In this document: piece after piece, positions 1-6,776 of the stretch
Numbering within the stretch: position 1 is the first letter of the stretch
Layout of the letters: every line of letters begins with the position of its first letter
From: Myxococcota bacterium
GTDB taxonomy: Bacteria > Myxococcota_C > UBA6777
Reading direction: 5' to 3'
DNA length: 19,495 nucleotides
NCBI GenBank assembly: GCA_023150835.1
Contig: JAKLKB010000158.1
Span: 1 to 19,495, forward strand
Translations under genes and position numbers: made by a program
Notes under the pieces: model-generated
Told to the model about the DNA's origin: nothing
What the model saw: the letters and a program-made list of their open reading frames with translations, nothing else
Databases searched by the model: none

Positions 1-139
1 GCAGCGTCTGCATTTCGTGCATACAGCGTGCGTCATGAAAAAACAAAATCCCCGATGCTTCCGACTTTCGCTCCCTCCCCTGTTCACGGGGGAGGGCGGG
101 GTGGGGGGCTTTCCTCCGCTTCACCTAACGCCTATGGGG
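1..139 (+). repeat. 139-bp repeat block, left copy (perfect inverted copy at 14410-14548)
   Basis: Read base by base, positions 1-139 are the exact reverse complement of 14410-14548, without gaps (position n pairs with 14549-n). The match breaks at position 140. The block holds a GC-rich hairpin around CTCCCCTGTTCACGGGGGAG (roughly 71-92). The window begins inside or at the edge of this copy, so its left limit is unknown. It has no credible coding content; the short open frames across it lack ribosome binding sites and read through the hairpin. Confidence 0.9.
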
Positions 140-277
140 CTTTGCCCCACGCTCCACCATAGGCTGTCACCCCTTGACCCCAAGAGGGGCGAACAGAGCA
201 CTGTTTTTCAACCAGACGAATTTCTTGCTTGAACGGGTGCGAACATGGCTTTTTTTGCTCTCCGCGTAGCCACTGCT
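135..277 (+). repeat. Composite hairpin repeat, copy 1
   Basis: This starts with the hairpin TGGGGCTTTGCCCCA (135-149), continues through a CCCCTTGACCCC segment, then the 20-mer AGAGCACTGTTTTTCAACCA at 195-214. It ends in CGAACATGGCTTTTTTTGC (240-258) followed by a degenerate CTCCGCGTAGCCACT. The same order of parts occurs at 1084-1227, and the tail resembles the right end of the element at 5458-5573. The remainder of the gap up to 472 (about 278-472) shows no recognisable feature apart from the ribosome binding site of the next gene. Confidence 0.75.
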
Positions 278-462
278 TGCATTCGATAAGATGGTGCGGC
301 TAGGCTTGCGTTGCGGTGTGAGAGGGCGAGCCTTCCATCGTCTCTGTTTCGGCCTACTCGTCGGCTGTTGGCGTGGTCTCATGCCATCAAACCAAGGCGA
401 TCCCCCCAAATCCGCACCTTTGCACCATCGTTGGCATCGCCTCATGCCACCGAGAACCCCAC

Positions 463-467
463 GGAGG
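463..467 (+). promoter_or_regulatory. Shine-Dalgarno site deciding a GTG start
   Basis: GGAGG ends 5 nt before the GTG at 473. No comparable site precedes the ATG at 311, so this site fixes the start of the NTF2-like gene at the later GTG. Confidence 0.75.
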
Positions 468-472
468 AAATT

Positions 473-937
473 GTGACAACAAGAGAATTGCTAGAGACTT
501 TTTACAAAAGCTTTCAGGCCCGTGATGCCGAAGGGATGAAGGCGTGCTATCACAAAGACGTGCGTTTTTCTGATCCCGTTTTTCCTGATCTGCGCGGTGA
601 AGATGCAGGGCGGATGTGGGCGATGTTGTGCGCACGCGGCAAAGATCTGGTGGTGGAATTTTCGATCTTGGAGGCTACCGAGACCGAAGGCAAGGTCGCG
701 TGGGATGCGTATTACACCTTCCAAGTCACCAAGCGCAAAGTCCACAACCAGATCATCGGAACTTTTCGCATCCAAGACGGAAAGATCATCGAACACCGCG
801 ACACCTTTTCGTTTTGGCGTTGGACACGCATGGCTCTTGGCCCACTCGGCTGGTTGCTTGGCTGGTCTCCGCTCGTCCAAAACAAGATCCGCAAACAAGC
901 CGCCAAGGGACTCCGCGATTTTCAAAACGGAAAATAA
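473..937 (+). CDS. NTF2/SnoaL-like domain protein
   Basis: This 154-residue protein has the layout of the NTF2-like (SnoaL_2) fold. An N-terminal helix (RELLETFYKSFQARDAEGM) is followed by the typical YHKDVRFSDPVFPDLRG strand-turn and the later strands GTFRIQDGKIIEHRDTFSFWRW. The C-terminal tail is basic and aromatic (LGWLLGWSPLVQNKIRKQA) and may sit against a membrane or partner. Family members are small conical-barrel proteins, some enzymes and some plain ligand binders; no catalytic residue can be assigned, so the substrate is unknown. The frame is open back to 311, but I chose the GTG at 473 because GGAGG (463-467) lies 5 nt upstream and the family homology starts there; the upstream part does not look like protein. 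It is convergent with the peptidase gene and has no operon partner in the window. Confidence 0.85.
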   Translation: MTTRELLETFYKSFQARDAEGMKACYHKDVRFSDPVFPDLRGEDAGRMWAMLCARGKDLVVEFSILEATETEGKVAWDAYYTFQVTKRKVHNQIIGTFRIQDGKIIEHRDTFSFWRWTRMALGPLGWLLGWSPLVQNKIRKQAAKGLRDFQNGK

Positions 938-948
938 ACAGAGGCGTG

Positions 949-1063
949 ATACGAAATCCGCCCATAGTGTGATCGTAAAAATGTAGGGGCAGCCCCCTGT
1001 GGCTGCCCGATAATCGGGCATCTCCGAATGATGCTTTGTGTACGCTTCTTACGGATATCGTAT
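949..1063. mobile_element. 115-bp MITE-like element, family A, copy 1
   Basis: Terminal inverted repeats are ATACGAAATCCG (949-960) and CGGATATCGTAT (1052-1063), matching at 11 of 12 positions. Inside is a hairpin with stem GGGCAGCC/GGCTGCCC (987-994 with 1001-1008), overlapped by an alternative CCCGATAATCGGG pairing (1006-1018). It encodes no protein, so any movement would depend on a transposase supplied elsewhere. Its left end lies 12 bp after the stop of the NTF2-like gene, so the hairpin may also act as that gene's transcript end, although it has no T-tract. Confidence 0.7.
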
Positions 1064-1083
1064 GATGTGGCTGGTTTAGAAAA

Positions 1084-1227
1084 TGGGGGCTTTGCCCCCA
1101 AGCCCCCACAAGGGAGCGTCGCTCCCTTGACCCCGTATTGGCGAAAAGAGCACTGTTTTTCAACCAAACGATTCTGTCGCTTGGAGTGTCGCGAACGCGG
1201 CTTTTTTTTGCAATTGCGTAACTCCTA
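1084..1227 (+). repeat. Composite hairpin repeat, copy 2, ending in a family B terminal repeat
   Basis: It contains two strong back-to-back hairpins: TGGGGGC-TTT-GCCCCCA (1084-1100) and CAAGGGAGC-GTC-GCTCCCTTG (1109-1129). They are followed by AGAGCACTGTTTTTCAACCA (1147-1166, identical to 195-214), CGAACGCGGCTTTTTTTTGC and finally AATTGCGTAACTCCTA (1212-1227). That last 16-mer is the reverse complement, with one mismatch, of the element end at 3510-3525. No matching left end is visible upstream, so this is either a composite element or a solo end. Confidence 0.75.
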
Positions 1228-1358
1228 TAAATATTATGAAATTGGGCAAAATCAATTCTTTGGCACAGTGTGTCGTTCGGTATATTCGATAAATCAGATG
1301 GTTTGGCGTTTTTTTACTGGGGGCGAATTTTGCTTGGGTGGCGAAGTCTTAAAAAATA

Positions 1359-1473
1359 ATACGAAATACGCCTGTTGCGTCATCGTAAAAGTGTAGAGGC
1401 AGCCCCTATGGCTGCCCAATAATCGGGCATCCGCGTACTCTCCTTTGCTGTGTAGATCACTCGGATATCCTCC
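1359..1473. mobile_element. 115-bp MITE-like element, family A, copy 2 (decayed right end)
   Basis: The left end ATACGAAATACG (1359-1370) and the internal hairpin with GGCAGCC/GGCTGCC and AATAATCGGGCAT match copy 1 in order and spacing. The right end reads CGGATATCCTCC (1462-1473), which keeps 9 of the 12 terminal bases of copy 1. The end-to-end length is again 115 bp, which supports homology despite the eroded terminus. Confidence 0.6.
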
Positions 1474-1548
1474 AAGCCGTGTTCGCGCTCCTCCAAGCGA
1501 CACAACCGTTGCTTTGAAGGGCTTGTGATCTCTTCGTCTACACGGGGT

Positions 1549-1593
1549 CAAGGGGGCAAAGCTCCCTTGCGGGGTGTGGGGTGGAACCCCACA
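1549..1593. repeat. Double hairpin downstream of the carboxypeptidase gene
   Basis: Two adjacent stem-loops: CAAGGGGGC-AAA-GCTCCCTTG (1549-1569, one G-T pair) and TGTGGGGT-GGA-ACCCCACA (1575-1593, perfect 8-bp stem). This is the same kind of hairpin pair as at 1084-1129, in the opposite orientation. It lies about 48 bp beyond the stop of the minus-strand peptidase gene and could help end that transcript, but there is no T-run after the stems on the minus strand. Confidence 0.6.
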
Positions 1594-1641
1594 AAAGCCT
1601 AGATTTCTAGTTGATCTGGAGAATCAATCGGAGAAATAGAG

Positions 1642-3390
1642 TTATTGTGCGGTGGGTGTGGTGTAGGTGGTGCGACGAACGAGGCGGGGATCGGGAGGGG
1701 GGAGTGGGATGGAGCGGATCTTTTGGAAAGGATCGTCGGCGATGGATAAGAAGCGATGGATCAGTTTGAGATCTTGGCGGGTGGTGTGGGCTTGGAGGGT
1801 GGGTTTGAGATAAGAAGCGGAGCCGATCTCAAGGACGAGGGAGAGGGCTTTGAAGCGAGAGAAGCCCCAATCACCGAGGGTTCCTTGGTGTGGATAGAGT
1901 CGATGGGCAGGGAAAGTGCGGTAGCGGTTGGTTTCGATCAGATATTGTCCGATCTTGTAGAACAGATCCTCGAAGTCGTTGGGGAGGGGCTTTTTGGCGT
2001 AGGCGTAGGGCAAGAGGACAACGCGGCCATATTGGTGGAGATCGAGGAGAGCAGTCAGGCGGGGGAGTTTTTCGGCGAGTTGGCGGAGTGCGTCGGTTTC
2101 GGGCTCTGAAAAAGGCCGAAGGCCGGGGAGATTCACACGACCCCGATCCACGTAACGAAAGGGTTGCCAGTGATCGTCGTAGTTGCGATTGAGATCGACG
2201 CCGATCTGCCCGTCAGGTTGGATGCTTCGGTTGTAGCGCCAGATCTTGACGACGCCACCTGCGAGATCGAAGTGTTTTCCGTCGGGATTAAGGACTGGGA
2301 TCAGCCAAAGCTCGATGCGGTCGAGCAGTTCGCGGACGTGTGGGGTCTTGTGTTTTTTGAGCAGCGTTTGGGCGAGGTCGAGCAATATCTCGGTTCCCAT
2401 GTGTTCATCGGCGTGTTGGGCTCCGACCATCAAGACGCTTTTGGCGTTGGGGTTTCGGCGCTTGGCGTGGATGTGCAAAGCCCATAAGGTACGGCCCTCA
2501 TAGCTTTTGCCAAACGGAACAAGCCGCGTATGACGAGGGTACCGCTTGGCAAGCGTGCGAAGAAGTGCATCAGAGGCTTCGGGGGTGCGAAAGCGGATCT
2601 CTTGGTGGAGTCTGCGTGCGGTACACCACGAAGGGCTGATTTTTTGCTTAGAGAATCGGGCGAGAGCATCGGGAGCAAAGGTTTGTAAGAAGACGAGGAA
2701 CCACCACGGACATTCGCGGTGGCGAAGCATGGAGCGCTGCATCAACGTGCGGATGGACTCGATGCTTGGGGCATCGGTGCGCCTTGCGAGCCAACGGCTG
2801 AGGCGGGAGGTGAGGGCCGTTTGACGAGGCATCGACATGGCGGGATGATCCAACAAGGCCCCTGTTTTTTGCAGGATCTCGCGATAGAGCGGTTGTGGAT
2901 AACGATCGAGGTGAGGCTGCAAGAGCGTGTCGATCATCTCCAACAAATGATAGATCTTGTCGCTTTTTCGGCGATCAAACCACCACTCCCCGACGCGAAA
3001 GTATTTTTCTCGCCTTTTTGCCAACCAATCGAGCGTTTTTTGGGGAGTGTTTTCGAGATCACGCTTCCACCACGCAAGCAAGGCGATGATCAGCGCGTGG
3101 CGTGGGGCGATCCGCGAAGTGCGCCATGCCGCCCGGCACTTCGACACAGGGATCTCAAAGTGCTTGCACCCAAGCCAGCGAGGATGCCGATAGTAGGCGG
3201 GCAGAGGCAACGCCGGCTTGCGGGTGGAGGCCCGTCGTTTGCGCGGTGGGCGTGCGTATGCAGAGGTGACAGGACGGATCGCAAAAAGTGTCGAGGGGGA
3301 GGACCGCACAGACAAAGGAACGCTCGAAATGGTGGGAACAACACCGAGATATCCGATCAATAGGGCAAAAACAAATACAACCTTACGCAT
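1642..3390 (-). CDS. Secreted M14-family zinc carboxypeptidase
   Basis: This 582-residue exported metallopeptidase would remove C-terminal residues from peptides or cell-wall peptides. The catalytic domain spans about 270-550. A FGKSYEGR turn is followed by the zinc site HADE (H326, E329), then VLNPDG, then DLNRNY with N401/R402, the carboxylate-binding pair of the family. The third zinc ligand is H452 in LDLHQYG, a likely Tyr is at Y499, and the catalytic Glu is E521 in VLEIGSASY. All key residues are present, so it is probably active. The N-terminal 250 residues (Trp/Arg-rich, helical) are unfamiliar and make it longer than a plain M14 domain. I chose the ATG at 3390 because it starts a hydrophobic signal peptide (MRKVVFVFALLIGYLG) and AGGGAG lies about 10 nt upstream; the longer open frame to 3480 adds an unlikely leader. 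It is divergent from the cysteine-repeat lipoprotein gene. Confidence 0.9.
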   Translation of the reverse strand: MRKVVFVFALLIGYLGVVPTISSVPLSVRSSPSTLFAIRPVTSAYARPPRKRRASTRKPALPLPAYYRHPRWLGCKHFEIPVSKCRAAWRTSRIAPRHALIIALLAWWKRDLENTPQKTLDWLAKRREKYFRVGEWWFDRRKSDKIYHLLEMIDTLLQPHLDRYPQPLYREILQKTGALLDHPAMSMPRQTALTSRLSRWLARRTDAPSIESIRTLMQRSMLRHRECPWWFLVFLQTFAPDALARFSKQKISPSWCTARRLHQEIRFRTPEASDALLRTLAKRYPRHTRLVPFGKSYEGRTLWALHIHAKRRNPNAKSVLMVGAQHADEHMGTEILLDLAQTLLKKHKTPHVRELLDRIELWLIPVLNPDGKHFDLAGGVVKIWRYNRSIQPDGQIGVDLNRNYDDHWQPFRYVDRGRVNLPGLRPFSEPETDALRQLAEKLPRLTALLDLHQYGRVVLLPYAYAKKPLPNDFEDLFYKIGQYLIETNRYRTFPAHRLYPHQGTLGDWGFSRFKALSLVLEIGSASYLKPTLQAHTTRQDLKLIHRFLSIADDPFQKIRSIPLPPPDPRLVRRTTYTTPTAQ

Positions 3391-3540
3391 GACGATAAAA
3401 CTCCCTGCGTCTTGAAACGATGCGGCTTTGCGGAGTGCGTACGCTCCAAAAGATATAGAGCCTCTTGGAAACGAACGCAAAAGACTGCATCATGATCCGT
3501 TGTTTTAGATAGGAGTTACGCAGTTGAAAAGGAAAAAAGG
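3391..3540. promoter_or_regulatory. Divergent intergenic region
   Basis: These 150 bp separate the minus-strand peptidase start from the plus-strand lipoprotein start, so promoters for both genes should lie here. I see no -35/-10 pair good enough to call. The right third contains a family B element end (see the entry at 3510-3532). Confidence 0.5.
3510..3532 (+). repeat. Solo left end of family B element, supplying the ribosome binding site
   Basis: TAGGAGTTACGCAGTT (3510-3525) plus the next 7 bases match 5458-5480 at 22 of 23 positions. The end of the match, AAAAGG, followed by A-rich sequence, lies 7-9 nt before the start of the cysteine-repeat lipoprotein. This fragment therefore appears to provide that gene's ribosome binding site. 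Confidence 0.7.
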
Positions 3541-5427
3541 ATGTACTGGATGCGACGTGTAAGGCGAGTGTGTTTGTGGGCGGCTCTTTGGGGGGCCGTC
3601 GTGGCAGGATTTGGCGCGTGTGTTGTGGGTGGCAGCGGCAATGAACAAGAGTGCAAAGCAGACACCGACTGCACAGCGCCACGCAAGTGTTTGGGCGGAT
3701 ATTGCAGGGATTTAACACAGTCGAACACAGAAAAATCAGATGTGGAACAGCAGGGCGAGGCTCGACTTGACGGAGATCCTAACGAGTCTACATCGCAAGA
3801 GCCGATAACACCGACCGATGCGCCCTCCGAATCCATCACGCCGACAGAGACGCCCGCTGAAACGACTGATCCAGAACAATCGGTTAACCCCGAAGAATCG
3901 GCGTCTGTGGAGATCGGCCCGACAGATGCTTCTCCCGACGAATCGAACCCCACAGAAGCCACCATAGAACGCCTTCCTACGGAGCTTTTGCCCGAGGATG
4001 GTGGATGGCCCCAAGACGCCGAACCGATCGTTGAAACTACCCCAGAGCCTGCTTGTAGCGGAAGCCAAGTGCTTTGCGGGAACGTCTGTGTCAGCTTACA
4101 AACGAGTCCACAACACTGCGGAGGATGCGGAAAATCCTGTTGCGTAGGGCAGATCTGTTCGGCAGGGCAGTGCGCGTTGGCATGCCCAGCGGGGCAAAGC
4201 GCTTGTTCTAGAGAGAATGGATGTCCGTTTTGTGTGGATATTTCGAGAGATACGAATCATTGTGGGGTTTGCAACCGATCGTGCGGTAGTGGACAAGTTT
4301 GTGTGAGCGGGAGATGCGCTTGTTCGAGTGGTACGTTGTGCAACGGGGTGTGTGTCGATCTGCAAACAAATCGCGATAACTGCGGTGGCTGCGGGAAAAA
4401 ATGCGCAAGCGGTCAAGTTTGCTCGAATGGTGTTTGCCAGCTTGGTTGTCCGATGAGTGCGCCGCTTTGCGGAACGGGGGCCTCTGCTTCGTGCTGTAGC
4501 AACACTTGTTGTAGCGGGGTTTGTGCGAATCTGCAAACGAACGATGCGCACTGTGGAGCGTGTGGGACGGCTTGTAGCGGTGGGATGACCTGTCAAAGCG
4601 GTATGTGCCGTTGTCCTTCGGGTCAGACTTCTTGTAATGGAGTGTGCGTCAGTACTTCTCAAAACAACGCACACTGCGGAGGATGTAACGTGGCCTGTGG
4701 TGCCAGCCAGACTTGTTCATCGGGTCAGTGTGTGTGCATCGCGGGCTATTCGTCGTGCAGCGGCGTGTGTGTCAACTTGACAAGCGATAACAACCATTGT
4801 GGCGGTTGTGGCTTGCGTTGCCCGCTTGTCGCGCCTTGTAGCGCAGGTGCGTGCAAGTGCATCAATACTTTACGCACGCTGTGCGGTTCGACGTGCGTCG
4901 ATCTCCAAAGCAGCGCCTCGCATTGTGGAGCGTGCGGAAATGCTTGTTTGGGGGGGCGCATATGCAGCGGCGGGGCGTGCGTTTGCCCGACAGGGACACA
5001 GCTTTGCGGTGCGGTGTGTACGGATCTCACCACCACCGCGAATTGTGGGACGTGCGGAAACGCTTGTGGGACAGGTCAATCGTGTGTGGGTGGCGTGTGT
5101 ACTTGCCCGACAGGACAGACCTTTTGTGGAGGGGCGTGTGTCAACACAAGCACCAACAATGCGCATTGTGGGGTGTGTGGGAACGCTTGTGCGGCAGGGT
5201 CGAACTGTGAGAGCGGCGCGTGCAAATGTACCGACACCACCAAGACGTATTGTTCGGGAGCGTGTGTGAACGTACAAACGGATGATTCGAACTGTGGGAC
5301 GTGTGGGAAGAAGTGTACCTTTGAACAGATCTGCACGCTCGGGATCTGCAAATGCAACGGACCTATCTGCAAGGGCGTGTGTTGTTTTGAAGGGTCGTGT
5401 GCCAGCGGTTTTTGTGTTCCGTTGTAA
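3541..5427 (+). CDS. Lipoprotein with about ten Stig1-like cysteine repeats
   Basis: A signal sequence with a lipobox-like GFGAC puts the lipidated cysteine at C27, so the protein should be membrane-anchored on the far side of the inner membrane. Next comes a short four-Cys motif (ECKADTDC...KC...YC, about 38-56), then a Pro/Thr/Glu/Ser-rich spacer (about 60-170). From about 173 to the end are ten units of roughly 40 residues plus a short last one. Each follows C-x-G-x-C-V-[DN]-L, then [NH]-C-G-x-C-G, then three spaced cysteines. The spacing closely resembles plant Stig1 domains and repeats common in myxobacterial surface proteins. No enzyme motif is seen; adhesion or matrix binding is a guess. 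Unit 2 is irregular and unit 4 has a CC insertion. The start is ATG 3541 or ATG 3550; both leave the lipobox intact. Confidence 0.85.
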   Translation: MYWMRRVRRVCLWAALWGAVVAGFGACVVGGSGNEQECKADTDCTAPRKCLGGYCRDLTQSNTEKSDVEQQGEARLDGDPNESTSQEPITPTDAPSESITPTETPAETTDPEQSVNPEESASVEIGPTDASPDESNPTEATIERLPTELLPEDGGWPQDAEPIVETTPEPACSGSQVLCGNVCVSLQTSPQHCGGCGKSCCVGQICSAGQCALACPAGQSACSRENGCPFCVDISRDTNHCGVCNRSCGSGQVCVSGRCACSSGTLCNGVCVDLQTNRDNCGGCGKKCASGQVCSNGVCQLGCPMSAPLCGTGASASCCSNTCCSGVCANLQTNDAHCGACGTACSGGMTCQSGMCRCPSGQTSCNGVCVSTSQNNAHCGGCNVACGASQTCSSGQCVCIAGYSSCSGVCVNLTSDNNHCGGCGLRCPLVAPCSAGACKCINTLRTLCGSTCVDLQSSASHCGACGNACLGGRICSGGACVCPTGTQLCGAVCTDLTTTANCGTCGNACGTGQSCVGGVCTCPTGQTFCGGACVNTSTNNAHCGVCGNACAAGSNCESGACKCTDTTKTYCSGACVNVQTDDSNCGTCGKKCTFEQICTLGICKCNGPICKGVCCFEGSCASGFCVPL

Positions 5428-5457
5428 AGCCCCACCATCTGTTCGATCAATTTGTGT

Positions 5458-5573
5458 TAGGAGTGACGCAGTTGAAAAGGGAAACCCTGAGATATCAGAA
5501 CGTTGTAGGGGCGGTTCGCGAACCGCCCGCGCCCGAACATTGGCCTTTTTCGTATCGAACTGCGTAAGTCCTA
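5458..5573. mobile_element. 116-bp MITE-like element, family B
   Basis: Terminal inverted repeats are TAGGAGTGACGCAGTT (5458-5473) and AACTGCGTAAGTCCTA (5558-5573), matching at 14 of 16 positions. They enclose a perfect 20-bp palindrome GGGCGGTTCGCGAACCGCCC (5509-5528). The same five bases, TGTGT, flank both sides (5453-5457 and 5574-5578), as expected of a target-site duplication. There is no coding content. It fills the convergent gap between the lipoprotein and proline dehydrogenase genes, and its right flank touches the dehydrogenase stop codon. Confidence 0.75.
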
Positions 5574-5577
5574 TGTG

Positions 5578-6525
5578 TTATGAAGAGCGGGGAGGGAGGG
5601 CGGTTTTTGTTCGGAAAAGTCCGAAAAATTGTCGAAGAATATTTCTTGCGACGTACAGGGCCATTTGTGGATTTTCGACGAGGCGGCGTTTGGCGTAGGC
5701 GTAGGCGTGATCCCACGTGGTCGCGTAGGGGACATAAAGGCGAACGGGGATGCCTTGTTGGGTGATCTGTTGTTGGATGGCCGAGCGTGGAACGCCCAGA
5801 AGCATCTGCACTTCGTAGCGTTCGGGGGGGATGTGCTTGTCTTTGGCGAGTTGAAGGCAACGAGCGATCAAGGCTTCGTCGTGGGTGGCGATGGCAACGA
5901 AGTGACCTGCGTCCCATAACTGGCCGAGTCGTTGGTAGAAGTTTTCTTTCATCTCGGTTTTTTGTTGAAAAGCGATCTCGGGAGGTTCGGGATAGATCCC
6001 AAGGCAAAGGCGGATATGGGCTTGCAAACCATCCAGATAACGTGGGATATCGTTTTTTGTCCGAAAAAGTCTGGACTGCAACACGGTCCCAAGGTACGGG
6101 TGTTTGGGACGAAGCGTTCGGTATAATTCGAGCGTTGCATCGGTGTATCGGGATTCTTCCATGTCGAGGGTGATCGGGATGCAGCGAGACGTCGCTTTTT
6201 CGAGGAGGCGTTCTAGGTTGCGCTGGCACAAGGCAGGGTCCATCGCAAGGCCCATCTGTGTGGGTTTGAGCGAAAGTGTGATGTATGTGCGATCGCCGAT
6301 CGCGTCGATAGCTTCGAGATATTGTTGGATCTCGTGATCGATATCTTTTTCGTGTTGGATGCCTTCACCGAGCAGATCGAGGGTCGAGTGCAAGCCTTGG
6401 TTTTGGAAGAGGGTGTCGGCTTTGGCGAGGGCCATCGCAAGCGAATTGCCTGCGATATAGGGGCCTGCAAAGATCCGCACAAGAAAGCGGGGGGTCATCT
6501 GGATCAAGCGCGTGCGCAGAGACAT
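5578..6525 (-). CDS. Proline dehydrogenase (FAD-dependent, monofunctional)
   Basis: This 315-residue protein would oxidise L-proline to pyrroline-5-carboxylate with FAD, passing electrons to the respiratory chain. Family motifs occur in order along the barrel: LSLKPTQMGL (K87), ITLDMEES (D121), VLQSRLFRT (Q150), RLCLGIYPEP (R172), IATHDEALI (214-222), YEVQMLLGV (237-245), RLYVPYA and Y277-x-x-R280-R281 before LVEN, the pair that holds the proline carboxylate. The usual KGAY segment reads LGIY, with Lys replaced by Leu. Length fits monofunctional enzymes rather than bifunctional PutA, and no pyrroline-5-carboxylate dehydrogenase is in the window. ATG 6525 is preceded by GGAG at 9 nt. It is divergent from the macroglobulin gene. 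Confidence 0.9.
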   Translation of the reverse strand: MSLRTRLIQMTPRFLVRIFAGPYIAGNSLAMALAKADTLFQNQGLHSTLDLLGEGIQHEKDIDHEIQQYLEAIDAIGDRTYITLSLKPTQMGLAMDPALCQRNLERLLEKATSRCIPITLDMEESRYTDATLELYRTLRPKHPYLGTVLQSRLFRTKNDIPRYLDGLQAHIRLCLGIYPEPPEIAFQQKTEMKENFYQRLGQLWDAGHFVAIATHDEALIARCLQLAKDKHIPPERYEVQMLLGVPRSAIQQQITQQGIPVRLYVPYATTWDHAYAYAKRRLVENPQMALYVARNILRQFFGLFRTKTALPPRSS

Positions 6526-6776
6526 CGCAAAAGTCTCCTGTGGTATGGCGGGATGTGCTTTGACAACACATACGACCGCGTTGGGTGCGGCATGATCTGA
6601 GAGGGTTCGTTTGGCTTGTCAATTGGGCGATCGCTTTGTGTCGGATGTGCGGGTAAAAACCTGTGGTGGGCTAGATCGTTTTGGTGGGGTGTTGCGTAGA
6701 ACGCTGGGGTGTGTTGTGGTGTGGGCGGTGGTTCGCCTACATTCAACGACAAAAACAACGAAAATGAGGAGGTTCG
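6526..6776. promoter_or_regulatory. Divergent intergenic region, dehydrogenase and macroglobulin
   Basis: These 251 bp lie between two outward-facing genes and must hold promoters for both. A weak candidate for the plus strand is TTGTGG (6714-6719) with TACATT (6738-6743) at 18-bp spacing, too poor to call. It contains none of the repeat families found in the convergent gaps. AGGAGG (6767-6772) sits only 4 nt before ATG 6777 and sets that start. Confidence 0.5.

Noticed and set aside
311-472. N-terminal extension of the NTF2-like protein from ATG 311
   Set aside because: The extra 54 residues are Arg/Pro/Ser-rich and not protein-like. The GTG at 473 has GGAGG 5 nt upstream and begins at the family's normal N-terminus.
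2719-3363. Open frame of 214 codons on the plus strand inside the carboxypeptidase gene
   Set aside because: It is a shadow of the minus-strand gene, whose zinc ligands and family motifs are complete. The composition is Arg/Pro-rich and no family is visible.
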